Assembly: GCA_004151065.3 (NCBI GenBank)
Contig: NWUY0300009194.1
Span: 21,121 to 52,772 of the forward strand
Length of the DNA stretch: 31,652 bases
Source: Larix sibirica
Lineage: Eukaryota; Streptophyta; Pinopsida; Pinales; Pinaceae
Direction: 5' to 3'
Shown here: in pieces, positions 21,627-31,369 of the stretch
Layout of the letters: each line of letters begins with the position of its first letter
How positions within the stretch are numbered: the first letter of the stretch is position 1
Position numbers and translations under genes: made by a program
The notes under the pieces: model-generated
Databases searched by the model: none
Told to the model about the DNA's origin: nothing
The model's input: only the letters and a program-made list of their open reading frames with translations

Positions 21627-24291
21627 AGTGGAATGGTTAGCAAAGTGTCACTGGGTGCATACATCCACAGTCAACATGAGAGTCACTTAGACAAGTTTAT
21701 GAGAACTTTATAACCATCAATACTCTTTAACGAATTGTCCCCTTACTATTTGATTTGTTGTGAAATGGTTAATAAAGTGTCATTGGGCACATGTACTCAT
21801 GTGTAACGTGAAAGCCACTTGGACAAGTTTATGAGAACTTTATAACCATTGATACTCTTCAACATATCATCACCATGTGCATGTTATCACCTAAAAAGGA
21901 GCACAACAATGAACTAAGTTTCCTATTCATTGATGTGGTCTCTTTCCTTATGTTGGAAGAGACTTTTACTCTTACTCTCCCTGCTTGGGATAAATAATTC
22001 TTACTAGAAAAGCACATAAATCATACTTCCTCGACTCCCCAAACTACATAATTAGTTTTGCACCAATGATCTTCCCTACCACAACCTTAGAGATTAACCA
22101 CTCTTACATAAATTATACTCCCTCCACTTTTCATACTATAGAACTAGTTTCACACCAACGATCATTCCTACAATAACCTTAGAAATTAGCTACACGTGGT
22201 TATCTATGTTTTAGCAATAGTGGCGCTACTATGTCTATGCTAAAATCTCACTCATTCTACATCAACGATGTATTCCTCTTTAACCCTAATGAGTGCACGG
22301 GCATGGATGATTTAGCCGTAACACGTGGCATCATCAACGGTGACTAACATTGAGATGGGGAATCAACGGTGTTATCGTGCTTCACTCATGGTTGAAAAGG
22401 CCTCCGTGTGCCCTAATCTCAACTCTGAAGCTTGCTTGTGGTCGAGGAGCGGCTGCTAGAATCGAAAGAAGTTGCATCACCTCAGAGCTTGGTCTGTTCA
22501 TTTCATCCAATCACGATGGTAAGTTTTCTTTCGTTTGGATCTGTAAGTTTTCTGTTAGATTTATACTTATCTCTTTCCTACAAACTGCGTTAAATCGGAT
22601 TTTTATTTTGCTTCGTGCAATTATACTTGGTATCAGTCTTTAGCAATAATGGAAAGGAAGCATAGCTGTAAATTTAACTAAAAATAACCTAAAAAACCCG
22701 CGAGAAGCAGAGAGAAGTGCAAGGTTTCAGGGTTTAGGGTTTTAAGGTTGAGGGTTTTGAAGGCTTAGATTTTCGGTGGGTTTGTTCAGGAGCAGCTTGC
22801 GTTTCTCATTTGAATTGGCTTCTGCGATTTCGCACCAGGATTTAGCAGCAATGGAAACGAACGATATCTGAAAATTGAACGAAAACTATCTTCAAATCTC
22901 AAAGAAGATAAATCCCGGTGAAACAGAGAGAAATCGGGTTTTTCAAGGTTTAAGGTTTTTAGGGGTCAGGGTTTCGAGGGTTTAGGTTTTGGGTTTGTCG
23001 ATGAGCGGGTTCTGTTTCTCGTTGGGGTTTGCTTATGCGAACGTGCTGAATGCCCGTAAATTGTTAGCCAATTAGATTGGCTGGTCCATTTATAGTTATC
23101 AAGTTCGAAGTGGAATTTGGTACGATAAAACTTCGAATGGAAAAAGCCAATGCGATTAAAGTTCGGATAAGAAATGGAAGTATCATTTTTATTTATTTAT
23201 TGAGATTCATGGATTCAAATGAGAAAAAAATCCATTTTTTTGTGTACTAGCGTGATATTTAATATAACAATCATGCAGAAGTATGTGGCATACTTCTTTC
23301 TGGTAAGGGTTGTAGAGTAATGAAGCATGGAATGGTAATAAAACGATTAAAATCTCTGCACCCCCGTCACTAGTTACTTCGGATCGACTCATGCCCCACT
23401 TCCCTCGTACTAATTGCAGTAGGTAGATTTACTAATGCGAACTGTACTATGGTTGAACCTTCTAATATCAATCGGTGTCTTCGGATTCACTGATGCCCAA
23501 CTCAACTGTATGTAGCCGAATTTTTGAATTTGGTAACTATACTCCTTTTTACATGGATGAGTTTCGAAATTAAAAGGAAAATAGTTTCAATATAGTGAAG
23601 TTTTAAGGTAAAATGTATTGGGATTGCAGTTTTCCATTCATCAGTCCTTAAGGAAGTGAAAGCAGCGAAAGCGGATACTTTAATATCCTACTGTAACAGC
23701 CTGTAGTAAAACTGGACAATTTGATGCCCTACAGTAACAACCTCAGACCTAGCTATAAGCATAGCCGGGCTCCTATGGTAACAGCCTGAGACATATCTAT
23801 AGGCTAGACAGGCTCCTTTGGTAGCAGCCTGAGACATAGCAATACGCTAGCCAGGCTTTTTACTTAAAACAGAAACAATCAAGAGTGGAAGAAATTTAAT
23901 TTTATCAGATGTTCCCTACAGTCTAGCTGGACTTGTTACACCTACAATATGAATATTAATGAGTTGTGAAAGAGCTTTTACTGTTAGCAAAGGCAACTCA
24001 CTTTAATCTATATTCTAGGCATGTAAGATGGAGATGCTCCATGGAAAGAATGGAAATGATTTAGTTTTATCTCAAGCCTTGATGAATGGTTATCCAATGA
24101 TAATATAATTTTGTTGATTTCCGATACTTTGGAGTGCTATTATTCTTGGAAGAAGCCATGTTACCAGAAACAAGTAATGTGAAATGGCTATATAGTAAGG
24201 AAATGGACATTCTCAGGTGTAGCATAACTAATAATTTTAGGAACATAGATGCAAAAATATAAACAAAGGGTTAGGCATATATATATATATA
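21627..24291 (+). repeat. 2.65-kb direct repeat, copy 2 (near eL42 promoter)
   Basis: Second copy of 15358-18034. Differences seen: single-base changes near 21857, 22131, 22292, 22298, 22577, 23727, 24218 and 24225, one extra A near 23229 and one extra T near 23681. The ATG exon and donor are identical. The (AT)n at the right end is shorter (24277-24291). This copy lies nearest the eL42 body and is the simplest source of its first exon. Confidence 0.95.
22193..22329 (+). promoter_or_regulatory. G-boxes and telo-box, eL42 promoter copy 2
   Basis: CACGTGG (22193-22199), telo-box core AACCCTAA (22282-22289) and CACGTGGC (22322-22329) repeat the arrangement in copy 1. Two of the few substitutions between the copies fall a few bases after the telo-box (22292 and 22298); none falls inside the three motifs. 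Confidence 0.5.
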
Positions 24292-27200
24292 ATCATTTAA
24301 ATTCTGTTTAAGTTTTTTTAAATTCCAATTAAGTTAGCCCAAGGGGCTAGCTCCAACTGGTTGTCACCAATTTTGCTGGGAATTTGGCTAGTTTCATGCC
24401 TGTAGGTTTGCTCAGTTTGAACCCCCCTGGGTCTGACCCGCTAGTCTACTCTGGCGGGTTTAGTAGGGTTGCCATCCATGAATGTGGGGAAACATCACTT
24501 GGGTTTTATTGAGAGTTTTTCTTTAGAGAATTTTTTTTGATTTAAGTTCCTTTGAACTTTGGATGAAGTTTGGATTAACTTTGAATTAACTCTGCATTGA
24601 GTTTGTGTAAGTTTGTTTAAATATAGATTGAGTTAAAACTGTTTTAGTTTGGATGAAATTCATTTAGATATTTGTTTTTTTTTCCATGGGATAAACTAAA
24701 ATATATTCCTAAGAAGTGAAGGTGCATTCTACACATGCATATCGTGTTTTGAAACCATCTAAAAGTATGGTCTCCAAAGCTTAAAAACTCAATCCTCACC
24801 CCCATATACAGTTAGAAAACACATATACTATTGGCCTTAAACCTGTCAACAAGTGTCAAAAGTTCATAAAGTTACCAGATACCCAAGAAACATCAAATAC
24901 CAGATCTGTTTAAACTTTTTTAGATCAGTTTCACACTTGTTTAGATTTGTATTAAATTTGGATTAAATTTGACTTTAGAATTATATATATTATATGTTCT
25001 TGAACATAATGATGATTTTTTATTGTTTAAAGTATTTTTCTGAACTTAATGGTTGTTGATCAGAAACACAAACCAAGTGACTTAGCTTTCCATGCACTGC
25101 CTCCATGCCATATGGATCAGTGCCCCTTTTAAGTAACTATTTCCTTTTGCGGTTGAATGGGCAACTATTCTCTACAATAATACTCATACTTATGTGAAAA
25201 AATCATGCCACCATTTGCTAGAAAAGGTCATCATACCCTTAAGCTAACAGTTTCTTTTATAAAGAATCTAGAGCATAACTGAGAATAGCTAGAAGGAATT
25301 CTTGCCTCCTAGGCACAAAATTTGGATCTATAACCTCAACCAGCCAGAAACAAGAATGAGGAAAAACAAAGAAAGAAACAACTCGAGAAACCTCAGGCAG
25401 CTCCCACGTGGTGCTGCTGTTGATGCAAATGAGCATCCTCCTGAGCTCTCATAAGCTTCGCTCCCATAAGCTTGCCATGATTGGTTGTGAGATGAACTGA
25501 TAAGGTGGTAAAGGTCGAATCTCCATGGTGTGCAGCTACTGAGCTACTTTTAGGGTCAGGGTTCATTATTTCAAGTTGTTGACATTCCTTTCTGTTTTTT
25601 AAAATTTTGAGGGCGTTCTGCCTATCTTTTTCAAGTAATGACCTATGTTTCTTGAAGAATGTGTTACTTTACTCTTAAAAAATTCATGCAGGATTCCTGA
25701 AATATATCTTGGATGACACTGAACACTGTATATTCCAGAAGCTTGATTGCTGTAATATATTACTTCCCAAGAATCTGGAAATATGTGCTGAAATTGCCAT
25801 TTAGTGACGTGTTTCCTGTTTCTGACATTTTTTGCTTAGAAATGTGACCCTGCCTTTTATGGTACTGGGGGGGAGAATTTCTTCCCTTCTTCATAAAGTA
25901 TTCTCCTTGCTTGGTTGGGACAGAACGTTGCTTGTTCCTTCATACAATAAGGACTAGCCCAGCTTACAAAATTACGTGCTCTCAAAATTGCGACATGCAG
26001 AATTTTACAGTGTTCTTTCATACAATAAGGACTAGCTTGATTACTGTTGAGACTCAAACTGGTCTCAGAAGTTTGGATAAACTCATCGTGTTGACATACG
26101 ATAGTTCCAAACCAACAACACTGTTGTTTTCTGTTGCCTCTTATTTTTGTGCCTCTGTCAGATGTTATACAAGATTAAACTTTAAAATTTATAAACAATA
26201 ACATTTGTAATCCATTCTAAATCTTGAAAAAATAAACCTTTGCTTCTAGTTGTAACTCCTATGTGAAGCAACTGAACCAAAATCACTGTTTTTTGATACC
26301 CTAAACATTCCATTTTGAATATGATTCCTGACTTGTGGAACCTAAGAGTTCTATTCCTTAAACTATACCTATTTCATGTTTCTTGTTTCTCATAACATAG
26401 TTTGTGGTTGATCATTCATGACCAATGATTAATGGAGGGAGAATGGTAAATTTTTTGAGAGTTGCATAACTAAAATTATGGAAGAGAGGATAGACTATGT
26501 GATGGTTTTAAACATAAGTTGCACGAACCTTGGAAATGGTTAATGTTTCCAGAGCAGGGACAAAATGGAAAAATGTGACCCCCCTAAAATCTGACGACGT
26601 TTTAAAAATATGAAAATTGTAGATTGACTTTTGAAATAGCAAAGTAATGAAGGGAAATTAAAATGCTAACATATAGTCATAAGCACCTCAGTTATGTATT
26701 AAATACCGTTATCATTATATTATGCATGTCCAAAATTAGTCTTATGGTTTAAGCTATATTTGCCACAATGTAAAATGAAAAATATAAAAATCACTGAACT
26801 CTCAATAATTGAAGACAATGAACTCGGTTATAATCATTTGGAGTGTCATGTGACTAAGGGTTAAAATTAAATTTTACTGAAAATACCCAAAATATCATTC
26901 TTATCCAAGCCACCTACCTTATGATGAACTTTGCTACAGTTAAGGGATGATTTCTGGCAAAATATGCAACTTCTTTTGCTCACATGCAGGCTATGATGGT
27001 ATTATACAGGTTGTACGACTTGTAGTGTTCAAAAATGAACGAGAGATAACAAAAATGTAAGAAAAAATGAATGAAAGCTGCCAAAAATGTAATGAATACT
27101 TACCTTGCAGGATGTAGGAATCCTTGTTATTCTCTTTCATTAGAAAATCTCTAATCTTTTTTTTTCATGTTATTATTCTTTCTCGTATTGATAAGTTTTT

Positions 27201-29776
27201 TTTAGTTTGAAGGGGTCTTGTGGATCTGACAGGGCTCCGATAAGATGTTAGGGAGCCAGCAACAGCCAAGAAATGACCTGGAAATGTTTCCAAATTTGGA
27301 ACAGCCTGGAAACGGCTTGGAAATGCTTGTATGAGTTTCCAAGTTGTTTCTGAGGCATTTTGGTTACTGATACTTCCATATCGAAATGTGGAGGTGGACA
27401 GGAGTTTTCTGCATCTTTATTTTAGATGTTCAGTGTTTCGTTATTCAACAGATCTGTTAGGGAGCCAGAAACGGCCATTAAAATGACCTGGAAATGTTTT
27501 GGAAACAGCCAGGAACAGCCAGGAAGTTGTTTGGGAATGTGTCTACTAGTTTCTGTTCTGTTTCTGAGGTGTTTTAGTTACTTTTGGGTACCGAAATGTT
27601 GGAGCAAACAGGAGTTTCCTGCAACTTAGTTTAAAAGTTTATTGTTTAGAAGTTCAACAGAACCAAAATTTGAATTTTATTATTTTACCTGCATTGCCTC
27701 TTCTAATTGTGTCAAATCTGGTTTCTGAAAATATAAGTCACATGAATCAACAAGGAAACTCAATGTCATCTTAAAAAATGACTGCTGGAAGGAAAATCAT
27801 TTCCAAAATTGCAGAAATTATCTTCGGCGTTTATAGTGCAAGTCATGCATTTGTGAACTTCTCAGTGTTCATATGGATTGGCATTTTGGTGTGAAGCTCT
27901 ACCTCTTGATCAACTGTTCTTATGAATCTCTGATCCTGACAGAGTGATCAGCTTACCAAGGTTCTGATTATAACTCTAATGAAGGGTTGGTCCTGATTGA
28001 AAGTCTCATATTGGAATTTAGGTGGAACAGTTGGCCATGGTGGATTTTTTCCTCTATCATTGCAATTAGTTTACGGTCAATATAGTTTGCTATGGCCACT
28101 GAAAGTAGAAAACATTGAGGTATTTCATACCATGGTTGTTATCGTTTTAACCTGCTATGCTGTGGTTTTATGCCATAACAATCTGACGGTCATGATACTG
28201 GACATACCATGCTTATGATCTTTTTAGCCTGTCATGATCTTTTATAGTTTTGTCGTATACAAATCCTTGTCTTGGGCATTAGAAGACTTTATATGAAGAA
28301 TGCTTCACTTGCAAAGATGAAAATGTGGTGCTGTGTGTATCTGGAGTCAACTCTTAAAAGTTAAAGCAAGAATTGGATTTTGCCACTCAATTGCTCTTAA
28401 AGCTTAAATGAATGACAGAAAATTAGTTAATGGTCAAAAGTAATGGATACCTGTAAAATTGCCAATTCAAATGGAAAAAGAGGCTACATAAATTGGATCT
28501 TCTTTGAGAACCATCTACAACTAGAATTAGTCTATGCAACATGTTCTCCTGTAAGTTCCTTCGCAGCACTCACTAACTATTCTGTAATGCCGAGCCTATA
28601 TATTACATCATAAGAGAGCCTATCCATTATATAATGGCCCCCCGTAGTGCCCTTTCTCCCAACTGATACATGGAACACCCCGAGCTACAGAGAGAACCTT
28701 TGTCAACTGCCACCCTTGTCTCCAGATCATAGTAGAAAGATTATTTTCCACTTGGTTGAGCATAGCTCTTCTTGATCCATGCAAATAGTTTATAATTTCA
28801 TACCTGCAAGCATCTTCGAATGTTGTCCCTGATTATAATTATAATTTTGTATGTTGTGGTGTATTTTCTCCCTCTAGTTGTGTCTTTACCTATCTGTCCA
28901 TCTATAAAATGACCTTTCCTTTGAAAATACAAGTTCTATTATATAAACAGGGAAAATCACTACTGATGGTTTTCATTTTTTTTCTTGAATTATATGATTT
29001 TAGTTAGTGATAAGTATTCTCATTTCCATTGTATGGGTGTTAAAAGACAGCTTAGAGGGGCGAGGTCAATATCATTATATCTAGATTCGATTTTGATTAT
29101 CACATTGAATGGTATTCTCACTTCTTTTGCGTTATCTGATATTATGATGGTAGGTTAATGTTCCGAAGACCAAGAAAACTTTTTGCAAGAACAAAGCTTG
29201 CAAAAAGCACACTTTGCACAAGGTTACTCAGTATAAGAAAGGAAAGGATAGTCTTTCGGCCCAAGGTAAGTTTAGTTTTTGTCTGGATTGATACCAAAGG
29301 TACAGGCCCATGCATAATCAAACAAGTTGATGGGACTTTTCTATTTTGCCAGGAAAACGACGGTATGATCGAAAACAATCAGGTTATGGAGGGCAAACAA
29401 AACCCGTGTTTCACAAGAAGGTAAATGGAGATTTTATTGATAGATTAGTCTTAAAGAACCTGTGAAAGATTTCAAGAATGGGCCATGTACCCTTTATATA
29501 AGTTTTGCAAAGAATCTGATGTGATAGTATATCGATTTGTTGACTTACTAGGCAAAAACAACAAAGAAGATTGTGTTGAAGCTGCAATGTCAATCTTGCA
29601 AACATTATTCTCAACATCCGATCAAGGTGAGATTTTAACAGTTACTATCTTCTCAGTTCTGTTGCTATTAAATGATTTCCTCTTACTAATGTTTTGTGGC
29701 TTTCATGATTTTGCAGCGTTGCAAACATTTTGAAATTGGTGGAGACAAGAAGGGGAAGGGAACGTCCCTTTTCTAA
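22516..29776 (+). CDS. RPL36A: 60S ribosomal protein eL42 (L36a/L44)
   Basis: Five coding exons join without a break: 22516-22518 (ATG), 29154-29265, 29353-29420, 29552-29626, 29717-29776, giving 105 residues and TAA, the usual plant length. All introns are GT..AG. The protein begins [10 protein letters not shown] and ends G-K-G-T-S-L-F. Zinc-ligand cysteines are C12, C17, C74 and C77; the Y-G-G-Q-T-K-P loop gives G51-G52-Q53, K55 and P56. In the family this loop lies at the E site of the large subunit, near the CCA end of the leaving tRNA; K40 and K55, methylated in yeast, are kept, and P56 is the cycloheximide-sensitive form. Intron 1 directly after ATG is 6,635 bp; the others are 87, 131 and 90 bp. 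No stop or frameshift is present and intron structure is retained, so this is a working gene rather than a processed copy. Lysine and arginine are abundant, as expected. Confidence 0.95.
24331..24540 (+). mobile_element. SINE-like element in eL42 intron 1
   Basis: TAGCTCCAACTGG at 24348-24360 resembles a pol III A-box as found in plant tRNA-derived SINEs, and AGTTTGAACCC at 24414-24424 resembles a B-box with two mismatches. The box spacing (53 nt) is long. The segment is less AT-rich than its T-rich surroundings and ends in T-runs (24515-24540). It starts about 40 bp after copy 2 of the large duplication ends. It is unrelated to the element at 1-348. Confidence 0.4.
24541..25136. other. T-rich intron sequence with degenerate GTTTGGATTAA words
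   Basis: Part of eL42 intron 1. Variants of TTTGGATTAAYTTTG and GTTTAAGTTT recur at 24292-24330, 24555-24660 and 24910-24975, suggesting an old repeat into which the SINE-like element was inserted. No gene was recognised. Confidence 0.35.
25137..25247 (+). other. Short protein-like frame in intron 1
   Basis: An open stretch of 36 codons, from after a TAA at 25134 to a TAA at 25245, contains A-V-E-W-A-T-I-L-Y and then [12 protein letters not shown]. It reads like part of a helical repeat protein but is short and lacks clear splice sites. It could be a chance frame. Confidence 0.2.
25393..25668 (-). other. Antisense open exon, family unknown
   Basis: On the minus strand 91 codons run open from 25668 to TGA at 25395-25393. 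They begin (after a possible AG acceptor near 25670) with [15 protein letters not shown], continue with a Lys/Arg/Glu-rich helix ending near E-C-Q-Q-L-E, and finish with a His/Gln-rich tail, [10 protein letters not shown]. An internal Met would give a 57-residue frame. The composition and the helix-then-tail layout look like a true C-terminal exon rather than a shadow frame. It lies antisense inside eL42 intron 1. I recognise no family. Confidence 0.4.
25669..25938. other. Intron sequence, nothing firmly recognised
   Basis: Minus-strand reading shows a further 38-codon frame (about 25690-25805), too short to call. Its position just upstream of the antisense open exon is the only point in its favour. 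Confidence 0.25.
25939..26036. repeat. Direct repeat of a 20-bp word, 78 bp apart
   Basis: TTCATACAATAAGGACTAGC occurs at 25939-25958 and 26017-26036. A third, much diverged relative may lie near 25885-25915. The open frames on both strands here are coloured by this repeat and are not called. Confidence 0.8.
26037..27246. other. Intron 1 sequence, nothing recognised
   Basis: AT-rich intron DNA. A TTGGAAATGG...GTTTCC stretch near 26530-26555 resembles the motifs of the 209-bp repeat downstream and may be an older piece of the same element. An acceptor-like CACATGCAG with an open 19-codon stretch occurs near 26991-27060 on the plus strand, too short to call. Confidence 0.3.
27247..27664. repeat. 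Tandem duplication, 209-bp unit, rich in GGAAATG words
   Basis: Units start GTTAGGGAGCCAG at 27247 and 27456. Both contain ATGACCTGGAAATGTTT, repeated GGAAACRGC / GGAACAGCC words, GTTTCTGAGG and CAGGAGTTT, and end near GTTCAACAG or ATTCAACAG. A 67-codon frame over unit 2 (27426-27629) is not supported as a gene. Confidence 0.8.
27665..28619. other. Intron 1 sequence, nothing recognised
   Basis: The largest open stretch (27997-28218, plus) begins at a TTG, is hydrophobic and has no motif. No RNA gene or repeat stands out. Confidence 0.3.
28620..28828 (-). other. Antisense open exon, family unknown
   Basis: From a plausible acceptor (AATCAG on the minus strand, just above 28828) the frame stays open for 68 full codons to TAG at 28622-28620. 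It contains F-E-D-A-C-R-Y-E, then [18 protein letters not shown], and [11 protein letters not shown]. Trp, Cys and Tyr are well represented, unusual for random AT-rich DNA. It lies about 325 bp before eL42 exon 2 on the opposite strand. It might belong to the same lost or nested gene as 25393-25668. A transposon or captured-gene fragment is equally possible; I do not recognise the family. Confidence 0.4.
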
Positions 29777-30000
29777 ACTCTCAGCTATGTTTCAGCTTTT
29801 TATCAGTTATCTTACATTCTTGTTTTGCATATCTGTCCGAGGACAGAAATTTTGTAGTGTTGTTTATTGCGAGATAGAGTCAACCGAAGATGACAATTTA
29901 ATTCTGCCTTTAAGGTCTCGTGCACTTTATTTATAAAACAAATCTTTGGATTCAAAGCTTATTAAAACTATTATTTTTCTGCTATTTTTCTAAACCCAAA
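29777..30000 (+). other. eL42 3' untranslated region and flank
   Basis: T-rich sequence follows the TAA, with a TTTATTTATAAAAC stretch near 29926-29939 that could serve as a far upstream or near polyadenylation signal. No canonical AATAAA was seen in this stretch. The exact cleavage site cannot be set from sequence alone. Confidence 0.35.
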
Positions 30001-30358
30001 ATATTTGACATATGGTAGTACCGTGAATATTATAGACAACAGGTTTTGATAGACTTGCTTGGTTTTTTTATTGTATTGTTTTTCGAGAAATGGAACGAAC
30101 TTTTATCAGAACACAAGCTTTTTAACTCATATTTTTATTTTTCCAAAAATACTTCTATTTTGAAGTCGATCAAGCTTGAGATATTTGAGTTACGGTAGTA
30201 CCGTGAAAATTATAGAGAACAGGTTTTGTTTACTTGCTTTTTTTAATTGTATTGTAGTTCGCGTCAATGGAACGAATTTTCATCAGACCACAAGTTTTTT
30301 TACTCATTTCTCAGTTGCAAAAAATGCTTCATTTTTGAAGTCCCAATCAAGTTTGTGA
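30001..30358. repeat. Tandem duplication, 180-bp unit
   Basis: Units start ATATTTGA at 30001 and 30181. Both contain GGTAGTACCGTGAA, AACAGGTTTTG, an AATGGAACGAA segment and a TTTTGAAGTC segment. In unit 2, ACGGTA-G-TACCGT (30192-30204) is a perfect inverted repeat around one base; unit 1 has a changed left arm. A third short relative (TGTACCGTGGATT) lies near 30410. Confidence 0.85.
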
Positions 30359-30560
30359 TATGTTTTAAAAAATAGGTAGCATTCTCTTTCAAATTGTCTA
30401 TAATAATACTGTACCGTGGATTTATTTTTATTATACCTGTCACCTTGGTGTGCAAAGTACTTGCTGAATAATGAATAAGCAAAAAGGAACGGAAAACAAA
30501 AACTACAAGTCTTTATGGCACTTAAATTGGTAGTGGACACGCACACAACGAGTGAAATAA

Positions 30561-30722
30561 TGGCTGCTCTAAGAAGTTTATTAGAGTGAATAAGCGCATG
30601 TTTCAATCCCAAAGCTAATCTCCATTTTCTTCCACTTCATAGTGGCTGCTTTTAGAAAAGTTAATTCTAGCGAATGAGTGCATGTTTCACTCCTAAATCC
30701 AATCTTCTCTTTCTTTTTCAAA
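30561..30722. repeat. Tandem duplication, 82-bp unit
   Basis: Units start TGGCTGCT at 30561 and 30643. They share GCGAATGAGTGCATGTTTCA-like and AATCTYCWYTTTCTT segments. The minus-strand frame at 30304-30612 overlaps the repeat and has no motif. Confidence 0.8.
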
Positions 30723-30925
30723 ATGGGAGACTATTGTTTGGTTTTTTTTTCAAAGAAAAAAGTCTATATTGAAATTATAAATATATGTAATATATTTAGT
30801 TTAGTTTAGTTTACTTGTTATTAGTTCATCCTTTCCGTAATACATTTCTCAATACAAAAGAAATATTTTTCTTATATTTTAATTTATTATTCAACTTTTT
30901 ATTCGTATTTAGCTTATTCATTCGT

Positions 30926-31130
30926 ATAAATCGATGATGGGACTTAATTTTTGGGGAATACTTCAGTATTTTCAAAATTAGAAATTGATTAAAACAAAAA
31001 TTTAACCAACACCTAATTATGTTCTTTAACTCTATATTGGTATATCGTTTATAAATCGACGAGGGACCCATGGTGGTAGGCAATATTTTTAAAATCAGAT
31101 TTTGATTTAAAATATTAAAAATAATTTCAT
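30926..31130. repeat. Diverged tandem duplication, 125-bp unit
   Basis: ATAAATCGATGATGGGAC (30926) and ATAAATCGACGAGGGACC (31051) start two units that each continue with an ATTTTYAAAATYAGA segment and an A-rich end. Older than the 180-bp pair. Confidence 0.6.
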
Positions 31131-31369
31131 CAATTTCAGCAGTAAATTTAAACAGTAGCCTTGGATCTGATCATAAATTTAATTAATGGCCTTATATAGC
31201 CTTGCGATTTATTACACATCTAAACTGCTAGTCGACTGAGGCCACAAAATAGGAATTTATTGATTTCCAAAGATCGACTGTAGTCGCAACATGGGTTATT
31301 TTGACGGGGCTGAGCAAAGAGGTATTTGTGGTGCAGGTTGTCTTTTGATATTATCTCTTGATTGATCTA
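31131..31369. other. Spacer, nothing recognised
   Basis: No gene or repeat of note between the 125-bp duplication and the LINE tail. Confidence 0.3.

Noticed and set aside
15358-24291. The two 2.65-kb repeats as LTRs of one retrotransposon
   Set aside because: They lack TG..CA ends and terminal inverted repeats, end in (AT)n, contain a gene promoter with the eL42 ATG exon, and the sequence between them shows no retrotransposon domain.
27997-28218. 73-codon plus-strand frame in intron 1
   Set aside because: It starts at TTG rather than ATG, has no motif, and lies in the eL42 intron without splice support.
29158-29733. Plus- and minus-strand open frames over the eL42 exons
   Set aside because: They are other-frame or intron-crossing shadows of the spliced eL42 exons.
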